Assembly (NCBI GenBank): GCA_965227035.1
Contig: OZ245724.1
Coordinates: 496,001-560,000, forward strand
Source of the DNA: CBDDFQ01 sp965227035
Lineage (GTDB): Bacteria > Pseudomonadota > Gammaproteobacteria > Burkholderiales > Burkholderiaceae_C
Length of the DNA stretch: 64,000 bases
Reading direction: 5' to 3'
The position numbers and the translations under genes were made by a program. Position 1 is the stretch's first letter; the number at the start of each line of letters is the position of its first letter. This document shows, piece after piece, positions 25,669 through 34,670 of this stretch. A model generated the notes under the pieces. It was not told the origin of the DNA. It was given only the letters and a program-made list of their open reading frames with translations, and ran no database searches.

Positions 25669-27534
25669 TTAAGCTGCTGCGAGCTCTGGGGGCCACTTGA
25701 TCGACGGGTCTGCCGATGGCACCGAACCTAGCAGCAGCTTGGTGTACGGGTGTTGAGGATTAGCGAACACTGCGTCCGTCGGACCCTGTTCGACAATCTT
25801 GCCGCGCTGCATGACGATGACCCGCGAGCACAGGTAACGAACAACGGACAGATCGTGCGAAATGAGCAGCAGCGCGATGTTGTGGGTTCGTCCGAGTTCG
25901 AGCAACAGATTGAGAATCTGCGCCTGCACCGAGACGTCAAGGCCCGACACGATTTCGTCGGCAACGATCAGGTTCGGCATCACGCAGAGCGCGCGCCCGA
26001 TGTTGACGCGCTGTTTTTGTCCGCCCGACAGTTGCGTTGGAAAGCGCTCGAGGCAATCGCCGGGTAGTCCCACATCGGCCAGGAGTTGTGCAGCGCGATT
26101 CTCACGCGGCTGGTCTGCCACGGTGTCCGGCAGCTTGTCGATTTCATATGCTTGCGTCAGCAGCTTGTAGACCGAGCGACGCGGATTCAGCGCAGAGTGC
26201 GGATCCTGAAAGATCATCTGTACATGCTCACGCGTGAGGCGCAGCACTTCCGGATCTTTCGTGAAACGGTCTTTTCCGTTGATCAGGATCTTGCCTTCGC
26301 TAGGCGTTTCTGCGCCCATGATGAGCTTCGCGACCGAGCTCTTGCCGCTTCCGCTCTCGCCGACGATGCCGACGAATTCGCCCGGCTTCACCTGCAGGGA
26401 AATACCATCCACTGCTAGCGAATGAACCTTGCGTTGACCGACGATGCCGCGACGTGCGGTGTAGCGCAGCGTGACGTTCTGCAGGTCGGCTAGCGGCGCT
26501 GCGGTTTCGTCGCCTTTTGGAGTCGCCGATCCTTCGAAGCTTGCGGCAGGCGGTATATGCGTGCTGTCGGTCTTCACTTCGCAAATCGTGGAGCACCGAA
26601 TGAAGTGTCCCGGTGCCGATTCGCGCAACTCGAGCTGCGTGCTTTCGCATTCGTTGTTGCGGGTAGGGCAACGCGCCGCGAAACGGCATCCGACGATATC
26701 TGCGAGGGCGGACACACCAGGCATCTGACCCCCCAGATTCGGGAGTTTGCGCTGATCGCCCTGCACGTCCGGCGTCGCATCGTGAAGCGCGCGGGTGTAC
26801 GGATGGCGCGGATGACGGAGCACTTCTTTTGCAGGGCCGTACTCGACCATCTCGCCCGCATAAAGCACCGCGATTTCGTCGCACACATGCGCCGCAAGTC
26901 GAAGATCGTGAGTCACCAGAATGACGGCTGTCTTGTGCAGGCGCTGTTGTTCTGCCAGCAGCGAAATCACGTGTGCCTGGCTCACGACATCGAGTGCAGT
27001 GGTCGGCTCGTCGGCCACGATCAGCGCAGGATTCGAAGCGAACGCCATCGCGATCAGCACGCGCTGGCATTGACCGCCGGACAGTTCGTGCGGATATCGT
27101 TTGACGATTTCATCGGGCTTGGGCAAATGCACCGAGCCGAGTTGATCGATGATCATCTTCGCGCGCTTGCCTGCAGGAATGCCGATCAGGCGCAAATGTT
27201 CATTGAAGGTTTGCCCGATGGTGTAGACCGGGTTGAGTGCAGTGAGTGGTTCCTGCGGAATGAAGGCGATGCGGCTTCCGAGCAGCTTGCGCCATTCGGT
27301 GTGATTCATCGACAGCAGATCTTTGTCGTCGAAAAGCACGCGGCCTTTCGTGACTGCAAACCCCGGAGGCACGTGACCCGAAATCAGACGGCCGATCATG
27401 CTTTTTCCGGCGCCGGATTCGCCGACCAGACCGAGCACTTTGCCTTTTGCTACCGACAGCGAAATGTTGCGCAGCATGTCGACAGACTTGCCGCCGATCT
27501 TCGCGGTGAGTGTGAGATTGATGATGGATAGCAT
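25669..27534 (-). CDS. Fused dipeptide-type ABC transporter ATP-binding protein (DppD-DppF)
   Basis: A 621-residue protein with two complete ABC ATPase domains. Each has Walker A (GESGAGKS; GESGSGKS) and an LSGGQ signature; Walker B follows each (ALIVADEP; NLIVADEI). Between them is the Cys-containing oligopeptide-transporter C-terminal region (RCPTRNNEC), which in DppD/OppD types can hold an iron-sulfur cluster. It powers the permease pair encoded immediately upstream. Fusion of the two ATPases is common in Burkholderiales peptide/nickel-type importers. Confidence 0.92.
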   Translation of the reverse strand: MLSIINLTLTAKIGGKSVDMLRNISLSVAKGKVLGLVGESGAGKSMIGRLISGHVPPGFAVTKGRVLFDDKDLLSMNHTEWRKLLGSRIAFIPQEPLTALNPVYTIGQTFNEHLRLIGIPAGKRAKMIIDQLGSVHLPKPDEIVKRYPHELSGGQCQRVLIAMAFASNPALIVADEPTTALDVVSQAHVISLLAEQQRLHKTAVILVTHDLRLAAHVCDEIAVLYAGEMVEYGPAKEVLRHPRHPYTRALHDATPDVQGDQRKLPNLGGQMPGVSALADIVGCRFAARCPTRNNECESTQLELRESAPGHFIRCSTICEVKTDSTHIPPAASFEGSATPKGDETAAPLADLQNVTLRYTARRGIVGQRKVHSLAVDGISLQVKPGEFVGIVGESGSGKSSVAKLIMGAETPSEGKILINGKDRFTKDPEVLRLTREHVQMIFQDPHSALNPRRSVYKLLTQAYEIDKLPDTVADQPRENRAAQLLADVGLPGDCLERFPTQLSGGQKQRVNIGRALCVMPNLIVADEIVSGLDVSVQAQILNLLLELGRTHNIALLLISHDLSVVRYLCSRVIVMQRGKIVEQGPTDAVFANPQHPYTKLLLGSVPSADPSIKWPPELAAA

Positions 27535-27572
27535 CGTGTGAAATTTCTATTCGTTCGCTCTGGGGACTTCGC

Positions 27573-28541
27573 TTATTCGCCGCGCTTGCGCAGACGCGGA
27601 TCGAGCGCAACACGCAGACCGTCACCCAGCAAGTTGCAGCCGAGCACGGTCACGATGATCGCAAACACCGGCACCAGCATTACCCACAGTGCACTTTGAA
27701 TATCGCCGCGCGCATCGGCCAGCATCTGACCCCAGGTGGTGATGTCCGGCGGTACCGACAAGCCGATGAACGATAGCGTGGCCTCGACGATGATCGCGAC
27801 GCCCATCTCTATAGAGAACAAGGTGATCATGAGAGGAGCAACCGTTGGCAGAATTTCGCGGACCATGGTGCGGAAATGCGAGAAGCCCATGAGCTGTGCA
27901 GCAAGCACGTAATCGCGTCGCCGAGTTACCAGAACGTCTGCTCGAACCACGCGACAGAATCGGGTCCAGTCGACCAGCACCACAGACAGAATCACCTTGT
28001 CGACGCCGGTGCCGAGTCCGACCAGCAGGATGAGGGACAGCACGACGGGCGGAAACGACATCCACAGATCGACGATGTAGCCGATGGTGCGATCCAGGCG
28101 TCCGCCGAAGTAGCCGCCGACGACCGCGAGGAAGGTGCCGACGATCGTCGATCCGAACGCAGAGACGATCGCGACCAGCAGCGCGACGCGAGATCCGTAA
28201 ATCGCACGACTCAGCACATCGCGTCCGAGGCTGTCGGTGCCCAGGGGAAACGAGGCGTCGCCGTCTGCGGCCCAGATGGGCGGCGACAGCATATGCAGCA
28301 GATCCTGCTCGAGCGGGTCGTGCGGTGCGATCAGCGGGGCGAAGATCGCACAGATGGCAACGATCAGAAGAATCGTGCCGCCGATGACGACTCGCGGTTG
28401 ACGGATGAGCCGTCCCCAAACCGACATCTGGGGGGCCATTTTGTTTTGCTCGTTCTGCGAAACCAACGGCGCTGCGTCGTCGACGGCAATTACCGCAGGG
28501 GTGACAGAAGTTGCGAGAGGCGTGGTGACGTCGTTCGTCAT
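27573..28541 (-). CDS. ABC transporter permease (DppC-type)
   Basis: A 322-residue inner-membrane permease. It has the OppC N-terminal segment and about six membrane helices. The EAA-type cytoplasmic loop is recognisable in MGFSHFRTMVREILP. It starts in a 4-nt ATGA overlap with the DppB-type gene and continues the importer operon. It forms the channel with DppB. The imported solute cannot be decided; aromatic catabolism next door suggests an acid or conjugate rather than simple peptides. Confidence 0.9.
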   Translation of the reverse strand: MTNDVTTPLATSVTPAVIAVDDAAPLVSQNEQNKMAPQMSVWGRLIRQPRVVIGGTILLIVAICAIFAPLIAPHDPLEQDLLHMLSPPIWAADGDASFPLGTDSLGRDVLSRAIYGSRVALLVAIVSAFGSTIVGTFLAVVGGYFGGRLDRTIGYIVDLWMSFPPVVLSLILLVGLGTGVDKVILSVVLVDWTRFCRVVRADVLVTRRRDYVLAAQLMGFSHFRTMVREILPTVAPLMITLFSIEMGVAIIVEATLSFIGLSVPPDITTWGQMLADARGDIQSALWVMLVPVFAIIVTVLGCNLLGDGLRVALDPRLRKRGE

Positions 28542-29554
28542 ATGTTTCTAAGTCTCGGATTCAGGAAGACGTACAGCACGTCCACGAGCGCATTGATCGC
28601 AAGCATCAGCACGCAGAAGACAAGTGCGATGCCTTGAATGAGTGGCAGGTCGTTGGTCTTGACGGCCTGAACCATCAGGTTGCCGATGCCGGGAAAGCCG
28701 AAGATCAGCTCGACCAGCAATGCGCCGCCGAACAGAAAGCCGAACTGCACGCCGATCATGGTGATCGTCGGCAGGGCGGCGTTTTTGAGCATGTGAACCC
28801 ACAGGATTCGCGTTTCGGAGATGCCGCGAAGGCGTGCCACTTCCACATAGGGTTCGTTCGCTGCGTCGATCAGGCCGGAGCGCAGAACTCGAATGATGAG
28901 GGGCGCAAAGCTCAGCGCCAGCGCGATTGAGGGCAGCAGCAAGTGCTGAACCGCATCCCACCAGGCGGCGAATTGGCCCGTGATGAGCAGGTCGATGGTG
29001 ACCATGGTGGTGATGTTCGGCAACACGACGTTCTGCCCGGTGCGGCCGCTGAATGGAAGAATGGGCCATAGCACGCCAAACACGATGATCAGTAGCAGCG
29101 CCCAGAGGAAAGAGGGGATCGACTGCATGAGCGTGACCGTCAGGTCGGCGACTGCTTCTCTTTTGCGCTTGTAAAGCACGAAGGCGATGACCCCGCCCGG
29201 GATGCTTATCAGCAGCGCGATGAAGAGGCTGGTCAGCGCGAGCTCGATCGTCGCGGGTAGCGAGATCATGATCAGCTGCGAGACGGGCTGGCGGAAGTTG
29301 AGCGAGTTGCCCAGGCTGCCGCGCAATGCGTCCCAGATCCAGATGAGGAATTGAATCGGAAGGGGTTTGTCGAATCCGAGTTGTGCGCGGAGCGCGGCCA
29401 CGTCGGCGGCGGTTGCCGATGGCGCCAGCATCATGGACATCGGATCGACGGGCAGCAAACGCAGCACGACGAATACGACAAGGGACAAAAAGAATAGCGT
29501 CGGAATTGCCACCAGGAGGCGGCGAAAAACGATCGCGCAAGTCAGTTGGAACAT
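28538..29554 (-). CDS. ABC transporter permease (DppB-type)
   Basis: A 338-residue permease with the OppB/DppB N-terminal TM and about six membrane segments. The EAA loop is EVARLRGISETRILWVHML, close to the consensus E-x-A-x4-G. It is second in the importer operon, separated from the substrate-binding protein gene by 107 nt that contains a strong hairpin. Pairs with the DppC-type protein. Confidence 0.91.
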   Translation of the reverse strand: MFQLTCAIVFRRLLVAIPTLFFLSLVVFVVLRLLPVDPMSMMLAPSATAADVAALRAQLGFDKPLPIQFLIWIWDALRGSLGNSLNFRQPVSQLIMISLPATIELALTSLFIALLISIPGGVIAFVLYKRKREAVADLTVTLMQSIPSFLWALLLIIVFGVLWPILPFSGRTGQNVVLPNITTMVTIDLLITGQFAAWWDAVQHLLLPSIALALSFAPLIIRVLRSGLIDAANEPYVEVARLRGISETRILWVHMLKNAALPTITMIGVQFGFLFGGALLVELIFGFPGIGNLMVQAVKTNDLPLIQGIALVFCVLMLAINALVDVLYVFLNPRLRNI

Positions 29555-29569
29555 TACTTCGTTGAACCG

Positions 29570-29603
29570 GGACGGGTGTCTTTTTATTTCCCGACACCCG
29601 TCC
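29570..29603. repeat. Intergenic stem-loop between binding protein and permease genes
   Basis: Inverted repeat GGACGGGTGTC (29570-29580) / GACACCCGTCC (29593-29603), 11 bp with a 12-nt loop. On the minus strand it follows the substrate-binding protein gene. It has no T-run, so it is more likely to protect the 3' end of the upstream message (giving more binding protein than permease) than to be a terminator. Confidence 0.6.
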
Positions 29604-29661
29604 TGTTCATGTGGTTAGTTGACGAACTTATCGACCGATCGTTGAACCGATCAGATCGGGC

Positions 29662-31254
29662 TTATTTGTATTTGTACTCGGCGGGAAGAATGAAACCGCT
29701 CTCGAACGGTACCGGGCTGAGCTGGGGTGCGTAAGCCATGGTCGATACCGCCTGAAGAATCGGGATCGCCCAGGATTTTTCGGACGTTTCACGATGCAGT
29801 GCCTTGTAGCCGGCGATGCGCTTGGCTTCATCGGGTTCCGAGAACAACGCATCCATGCGAGGTTCGAGCGCCGGGTCGTTCCAGGTTGCGAAGCGTCCAC
29901 GCGGGTCGAGCATGCGGCCGGATGTGTTTTCCGGATCGCCGGTATGGTTGGCCCAGTTGTACAGAATCACGCCGGTGACTTTCTTGAAGTGCGATGCCTC
30001 AAGCAGTTTGGGTTGTGTGGTTTCTTCGATCGTCGCTTCGATGCCGACCGACTTCCACATCTGCACGATTGCGCGCGCCATGTCGAAATCGCTCGGGAAA
30101 GAGCCGTTTGTGCTGAGCAGCGTGAACTTCACCGGATTGCCCGGGCCATAACCAGCCTTCTTCAGTTCTGCGATGGCCGCAGCCTTGTCGAAAGGGAAAT
30201 TAAATTCCGGCACGTCGGTGGACGCACCCTTGTTGATCATCACGGACACCGGCTTAGCGACACCGCCATAGAACGCCTTCGACAAAGCAGCGGAGTCGAT
30301 AGCCAGATGCATCGCCTTGCGAACGTTGTCGTTCTCGAAGGGTTTCACATAGTTCGGGATGCGCAGCATGTAGATTTCTGCGACCGGATAAATGTTGGTC
30401 AGCAATCCTGCCTTGTCCTTCAGGCGAATCACTTCGCGCAAAGGCAATTGGGTAGCGAGCTGAACACGACCGGATTCGATCAGCGCAACGCGAGCTGCAG
30501 GTTCGGGAACGATCTGCACCACGACTTGCTTGATCGCAGGTGCGCCACCCCAGTACTTGTCGAACGCCTCGAGCACGATGCGCGAACCGCGTTGATGCTC
30601 GACCATTTTGTAAGGGCCGGCGCCGATCGGCTTGGCGTTGAAGCCGTCCGGACCCACCTTGGTCATGTAGGCCTTGGGGACGATGTAGCCCGAATAGAAG
30701 CCGAGATAGATTGGAGCCGCAGGAGAGGTCTTGGTGTAGACCAGCACGGCTTTGGTCGGCGACTGGATTTCCACGTCGGCGAGATTGAAAAACGCACCGA
30801 CTACGAGCTTTTTGTCTGCCCGGCCGCGTTCCATCAGGCTGTACTTGACGTCTTCCATCGTCATCTTGGTGCCATCGTGGAACAGCACATCGTCGCGCAA
30901 GGTCACTTCAAGGCGGGTGGCCTTGGTGTCGACCCATTTCCATTCCTTGAACTGGCGTGCTTCGAGCTTGGTCTTTGCGGAGAACCGCAGTGGGGAGTCG
31001 AAGACCGACTCGTAAAGACCTTGAATGGCGGGCACCGTCAGGGCGTTCGGATCCCATGTAGGAACGTCGACTGGGTACGCGATATTGAGAACGCCCTTGT
31101 CGACGATCTGGGCATTCGCCATGTCGAAAGGCATCAAACCGGCGAGTCCGGCACCGATGCCGCCGAGCAGCACCCGGCGGCGAGTCGCGCCTTGCGGTTG
31201 GGAATCGCCGCTGGTTTCGGGGGAAGTAGCCGAAATATCGATGGGTTCAGTCAT
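29662..31254 (-). CDS. ABC transporter substrate-binding protein, family 5, Tat-exported
   Basis: A 530-residue periplasmic binding protein of the SBP_bac_5 (dipeptide/nickel/oligopeptide) class. It has a twin-arginine-type signal: TRRRVLLGG near residue 25, a hydrophobic stretch, and A-N-A-Q near residue 49. Typical family segments are VTLRDDVLFHDGT and IGAGPYKMVEHQRG. Tat export suggests folding, or a cofactor, before secretion. First gene of the importer operon. A 150-nt gap to the upstream cyclase gene could hold its own promoter. Confidence 0.9.
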   Translation of the reverse strand: MTEPIDISATSPETSGDSQPQGATRRRVLLGGIGAGLAGLMPFDMANAQIVDKGVLNIAYPVDVPTWDPNALTVPAIQGLYESVFDSPLRFSAKTKLEARQFKEWKWVDTKATRLEVTLRDDVLFHDGTKMTMEDVKYSLMERGRADKKLVVGAFFNLADVEIQSPTKAVLVYTKTSPAAPIYLGFYSGYIVPKAYMTKVGPDGFNAKPIGAGPYKMVEHQRGSRIVLEAFDKYWGGAPAIKQVVVQIVPEPAARVALIESGRVQLATQLPLREVIRLKDKAGLLTNIYPVAEIYMLRIPNYVKPFENDNVRKAMHLAIDSAALSKAFYGGVAKPVSVMINKGASTDVPEFNFPFDKAAAIAELKKAGYGPGNPVKFTLLSTNGSFPSDFDMARAIVQMWKSVGIEATIEETTQPKLLEASHFKKVTGVILYNWANHTGDPENTSGRMLDPRGRFATWNDPALEPRMDALFSEPDEAKRIAGYKALHRETSEKSWAIPILQAVSTMAYAPQLSPVPFESGFILPAEYKYK

Positions 31255-31404
31255 GGGAACGCTCCAGGTTAATGAAAAAGAGGCTTTGCCTCACCAAAAC
31301 AATGCAGATTACGTGCCAGCTAGGCGCCAAAATCGGGCTGTATAAGTAAACGCTATTCGCTAAAGAAAGTTTTTCCAAAATAAACTGTTTAGAACTCAAG
31401 TATG

Positions 31405-32214
31405 TCAGCCGTCCTGAGCGACAAGCGCCAAAACGCGTAGGGGACTTCCCGAACCGTTGAGGATTTTTAGAGGGGGCGTGACGAGCACTGAACCGGTCGG
31501 GGGAAGTTGATCCAGATTCGTCAGGCATTGCAGTCCGTATTTGCCCGCCCCATGCATCAGCGAATGGCAGGGGTAGGGTGGTTTCAGGTGATAGCCCTGA
31601 CCCGCGTCGGTTCCTATCGCCTCTGAGCCGAAACCGAGCACGTCGCGTTCTTCCACTAAAAAACGCACCGCTTCGGCGCCGGGTCCGGGCGTGTGCTGCC
31701 CGGTTTCATCGTAGTTTTGATACGACTCCGCGTCTTTGCGCATGCTCCAGTCGGTGCGCATCAGCAGCCACGAACCTGCCGGAATTTTCCCGTGCGCAGA
31801 TTCGAACGCTTCGATGTCGGCCACCGTCAACAAATAATCCGGATCCTGTTTCGCCTGTTCGCTGCAATCGATCACGCAGGCGGGCGCCATCAGGTTTTGA
31901 ACCACTACCGTGTCGACCGAATTGTTCGGAAGATCGCGGCCGGAAATCCAGTGGATCGGGGCGTCGAAATGAGTGCCCGTATGCTCGCCGCACGAAAAAT
32001 TGTTCCAGTACCAGCCGGGTCCGCGATCGTCGTACCTGGAGACTTCCTCGATTCGGAATGGCCAGCATTGCCCCATCTCCGGCGGGAGGGTAATTTGCGG
32101 AAATTCGGGCGACAACGTTTGTGTCAGGTCGACGATTCGAATCTGCTTTTTCGAGATCGCCCGTGTGAGTGCCGAGAGGATCTCGACCGGGTTGTCTGTA
32201 GTGGTCGGGCTCAT
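31405..32214 (-). CDS. Cyclase/kynurenine formamidase-like metal hydrolase
   Basis: A 269-residue protein of the cyclase family (PF04199). The metal motif H-x-G-T-H-x-D-x-P-x-H is present as EHTGTHFDAPIHW. A later conserved YHLKPPYPCHSLMHG block supports it. Family members hydrolyse formyl-kynurenine or isatin-type amides or lactones. The ATG at 32214 overlaps the stop of the DUF35-SDR gene by one base. Last gene of the second catabolic operon; it may open a ring or hydrolyse an amide or lactone. Confidence 0.85.
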   Translation of the reverse strand: MSPTTTDNPVEILSALTRAISKKQIRIVDLTQTLSPEFPQITLPPEMGQCWPFRIEEVSRYDDRGPGWYWNNFSCGEHTGTHFDAPIHWISGRDLPNNSVDTVVVQNLMAPACVIDCSEQAKQDPDYLLTVADIEAFESAHGKIPAGSWLLMRTDWSMRKDAESYQNYDETGQHTPGPGAEAVRFLVEERDVLGFGSEAIGTDAGQGYHLKPPYPCHSLMHGAGKYGLQCLTNLDQLPPTGSVLVTPPLKILNGSGSPLRVLALVAQDG

Positions 32215-33500
32215 TACATTTGTCCTCGGGCTACTTCGCGCTCCAGCGCTTTCGGGTTCTCGCGCAAGCGCGCCAGCCACTCCTGTGCGATGTCGCCGGG
32301 ATACAAATCTTCGACACCCGAAACGAGCCCTTTGACGATTGCAGCGGCGAGAGCGGACGGAGCAACTTTCGGTGGCGGCACATTCTGATTCCACTCGTCA
32401 TCGACCGGGCCCGGGAACACGTTCAACACGCGAATGCCGAAAGGCATCATCTCTGCTCGAAGACATTGAGCGAGTGAAAGCGCAGCGGCTTTCGATGCCG
32501 AGAATGTCCCCTGTGCAGGAAAATTCGACAGCGCAAAAACCGACAGCACGTTCACCCACGCTACCGCGTGAGTCAAGCCATCGGCTGCGCGACCTTTCAG
32601 CGAAGGACCGAACGCCTGCGCCAGGCGAAGCAGGCCGAAATAGTTGATCTCCATCTCGGCCATGGCGACATCTGTGCCGCGCCGGGACGAGATGCTGTGC
32701 GCACGATGTACTTCGGCGTTGTTGATGACGATATCGACCTTGCCCCCTATTTCGCCCGCGATTTCATCGACCGATTTGACGTCGGTCAGATCGAGTTTGA
32801 CCAGCGCAACGCCGGGCACTTTGGAGAGTTCGACGAAGCCCGGATATTTTTTCCAGGGCTCCGCATGACCGACCCACACTGTGTCGGCGCCGGCCGCGAG
32901 CAGAGACTTCACCAGCGATTGCCCGAGCGGTGTTTTGCCATCGGTGACCAGGATTTTTCGGCCACGCGGATCGCAGCCGGTTTCCTGGACCAGTTTGTCG
33001 TTCGGATTCATGTCTTTTCCTGATTCGTATGGTGCCGGATCGGCGACGAACACCGCCTGTCCTGCGCGATCCAATCGCAAATTCAAATTCACTTTCGTCG
33101 GTGCATCGCCGACCGCGTCGGTCAGAAACGCGACAACGGATGGACCCACATCGAGCTTGATGAAGCCGAGCCTCCACGGGAGGCGTTCCTTGAAATAGAG
33201 ATCGTTGCTGTGCTCGAGATTCGTCGTGCTCAGCAACTCGCCCGCACCGCTTTGCACCTTCCAGAACAAACGCGACGAGAGGCAGTTTCCGCATCCTTCG
33301 CGCGGCGGATATTGCACGGTGCCACATTCGCGACAGGTCTGAAGTTCGAACAGTCCGAGCGCCGCTGCCGCAGTCAAGCCGTGCGACACGCGGCTGCGCG
33401 ACGACGGCGGAAGATTCATCTGCGGCGTGCGAAGAATCGGATTCTTTCGCTTCGCCTTGGTCGCAGGCGTCTTGTACTCGTTGACCTTTACTTCGCTCAT
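32214..33500 (-). CDS. DUF35 zinc-ribbon/OB-fold fused to a degenerate short-chain dehydrogenase
   Basis: A 428-residue fusion. Residues about 50-155 are the DUF35 module: a zinc ribbon with Cys56, Cys59, Cys70 and Cys73, then an OB fold for acyl-CoA. Residues about 180-390 are an SDR Rossmann domain. The SDR site is altered: the glycine loop is TDGKTPLGQ, NNAG is NNAE, and the catalytic Tyr is Phe333 at exactly 13 residues after Ser320 (F-S-A-S-K, Lys337 kept). It overlaps the thiolase-like gene by 4 nt; DUF35 proteins partner with thiolase-like aldolases, so the two should form a complex. Confidence 0.82.
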   Translation of the reverse strand: MSEVKVNEYKTPATKAKRKNPILRTPQMNLPPSSRSRVSHGLTAAAALGLFELQTCRECGTVQYPPREGCGNCLSSRLFWKVQSGAGELLSTTNLEHSNDLYFKERLPWRLGFIKLDVGPSVVAFLTDAVGDAPTKVNLNLRLDRAGQAVFVADPAPYESGKDMNPNDKLVQETGCDPRGRKILVTDGKTPLGQSLVKSLLAAGADTVWVGHAEPWKKYPGFVELSKVPGVALVKLDLTDVKSVDEIAGEIGGKVDIVINNAEVHRAHSISSRRGTDVAMAEMEINYFGLLRLAQAFGPSLKGRAADGLTHAVAWVNVLSVFALSNFPAQGTFSASKAAALSLAQCLRAEMMPFGIRVLNVFPGPVDDEWNQNVPPPKVAPSALAAAIVKGLVSGVEDLYPGDIAQEWLARLRENPKALEREVARGQM

Positions 33501-34666
33501 GCGGCCTCCAGGATCACGGCACCGGTGCACACGCAACGGTCGTAGTTGACGATCCCGAAGCCGCTCGCGAGTCCGCGCTTCGCATCTTTCACCTGTCTAT
33601 CGCCTGCATTGCCGCTCAGTTGAAGAAGCGTCTCGGTGATGCCGATGAAGCCTCCCGCAGCGCCTGCCTGCCCAGCAGAGAGTTGGCCACCGCTGGTGTT
33701 GTGCGGAACAGTTCCGTCGTGCGTGAACGTGTTCTTGCGAACGAATTCCGGTGCCTTGCCGACGTCGCAAAAACCAAGACCTTCCATTTGCATCATCACG
33801 ATGACCGGGTAATCGTCGTAGGTCTGCATCACGTCTATTTCTTGCGGGGTCGTGCCGGCTTGCGCGTAGAGCTCGTCTTGCTCCATGAGCCAGCCGCCGC
33901 GAACCATGATCGGGTCTTCGGTGTAGGCGTTGTGCCGCTCGATGGCCCCGCGAAGCAGGGCATAGGGCAAACCCAACTCTTTGGCTTTTTCTTCGCTCAT
34001 CACAAGGAATGCTTCTGCACCCGCGCAAGGCATGACGCAATCGAACAAATGAATTGGCGTGGAGATGGCGCGCGAATTGATGTACTCATCCATGCTCAAT
34101 GGTTTGCGCATCAAGGCGTTCGGATTGAGCATCGCATTCGCACGTTGACTCACGGCGACCTTGCCGAAGTCTTCGCGTGTTGCGCCTGTCGTGCGCATGT
34201 AGTGCGCGGTGATGAACGCGAACACTGCGCTGGGCCCGCCTGCGCCGTATGGGTAGGTGGCGTCGCGCGCGAAGTTGCTGAAGCTGCCGAGCGTTTCGCG
34301 GAACGAGTCGACATGATTCGTGTCCGCCGCTATGCACGCCACAATGCTCGCGTCGCCGCATTGCACTGCTCGCGCCGCACGACGCAACGCCATCACGCCC
34401 GATGCGCCACCGGTCGGGATGTGATCGAGCCATCGAACGTTCACGCCCAGATGCTGCGCCACTCCCACGGCGGTGTCAGGTGCAAGCGAAAAGCTGCTGA
34501 CTGTGAGTCCGTCGATCTGCGATTTGTCGAGGCCCGATTTTTCCAGCAGTCCGCGGAGGGCTTGCGCCGCAAACCAATGTGCGCCCTTGGTCGAGTAGCG
34601 AACATAAGGCACGGTGACCGGCACCGCGACCGCGACGCCTTCGTAGGGCATGCGCTTGTGGATCAT
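33497..34666 (-). CDS. Thiolase-fold protein without thiolase catalytic residues (Ltp2-like aldolase candidate)
   Basis: A 389-residue thiolase-superfamily protein. The usual nucleophilic Cys block is replaced by TGGASG (85-90). The catalytic GHP-x-GA motif is GQAGAAGG (332-339), and the C-terminal Cys-Gly-Gly reads CVCTG. Several Tyr are near the active region (Tyr283 in QTYDDYP, Tyr375). In steroid degraders, Ltp2 with its DUF35 partner catalyses retro-aldol cleavage of a CoA-linked side chain with Tyr and without the thiolase Cys. The gene order with CoA ligase and DUF35 supports such a C-C lyase over a normal thiolase. Confidence 0.8.
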   Translation of the reverse strand: MIHKRMPYEGVAVAVPVTVPYVRYSTKGAHWFAAQALRGLLEKSGLDKSQIDGLTVSSFSLAPDTAVGVAQHLGVNVRWLDHIPTGGASGVMALRRAARAVQCGDASIVACIAADTNHVDSFRETLGSFSNFARDATYPYGAGGPSAVFAFITAHYMRTTGATREDFGKVAVSQRANAMLNPNALMRKPLSMDEYINSRAISTPIHLFDCVMPCAGAEAFLVMSEEKAKELGLPYALLRGAIERHNAYTEDPIMVRGGWLMEQDELYAQAGTTPQEIDVMQTYDDYPVIVMMQMEGLGFCDVGKAPEFVRKNTFTHDGTVPHNTSGGQLSAGQAGAAGGFIGITETLLQLSGNAGDRQVKDAKRGLASGFGIVNYDRCVCTGAVILEAA

Positions 34667-34670
34667 CGGG

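Noticed and set aside
29794..31272. A 492-codon open frame on the plus strand opposite the ABC binding-protein gene
   Set aside because: It is the antisense of a clear family 5 binding protein with a Tat signal. The translated sequence is Arg/His/Asp-rich with no recognisable domains, as is usual for shadows in GC-rich DNA.
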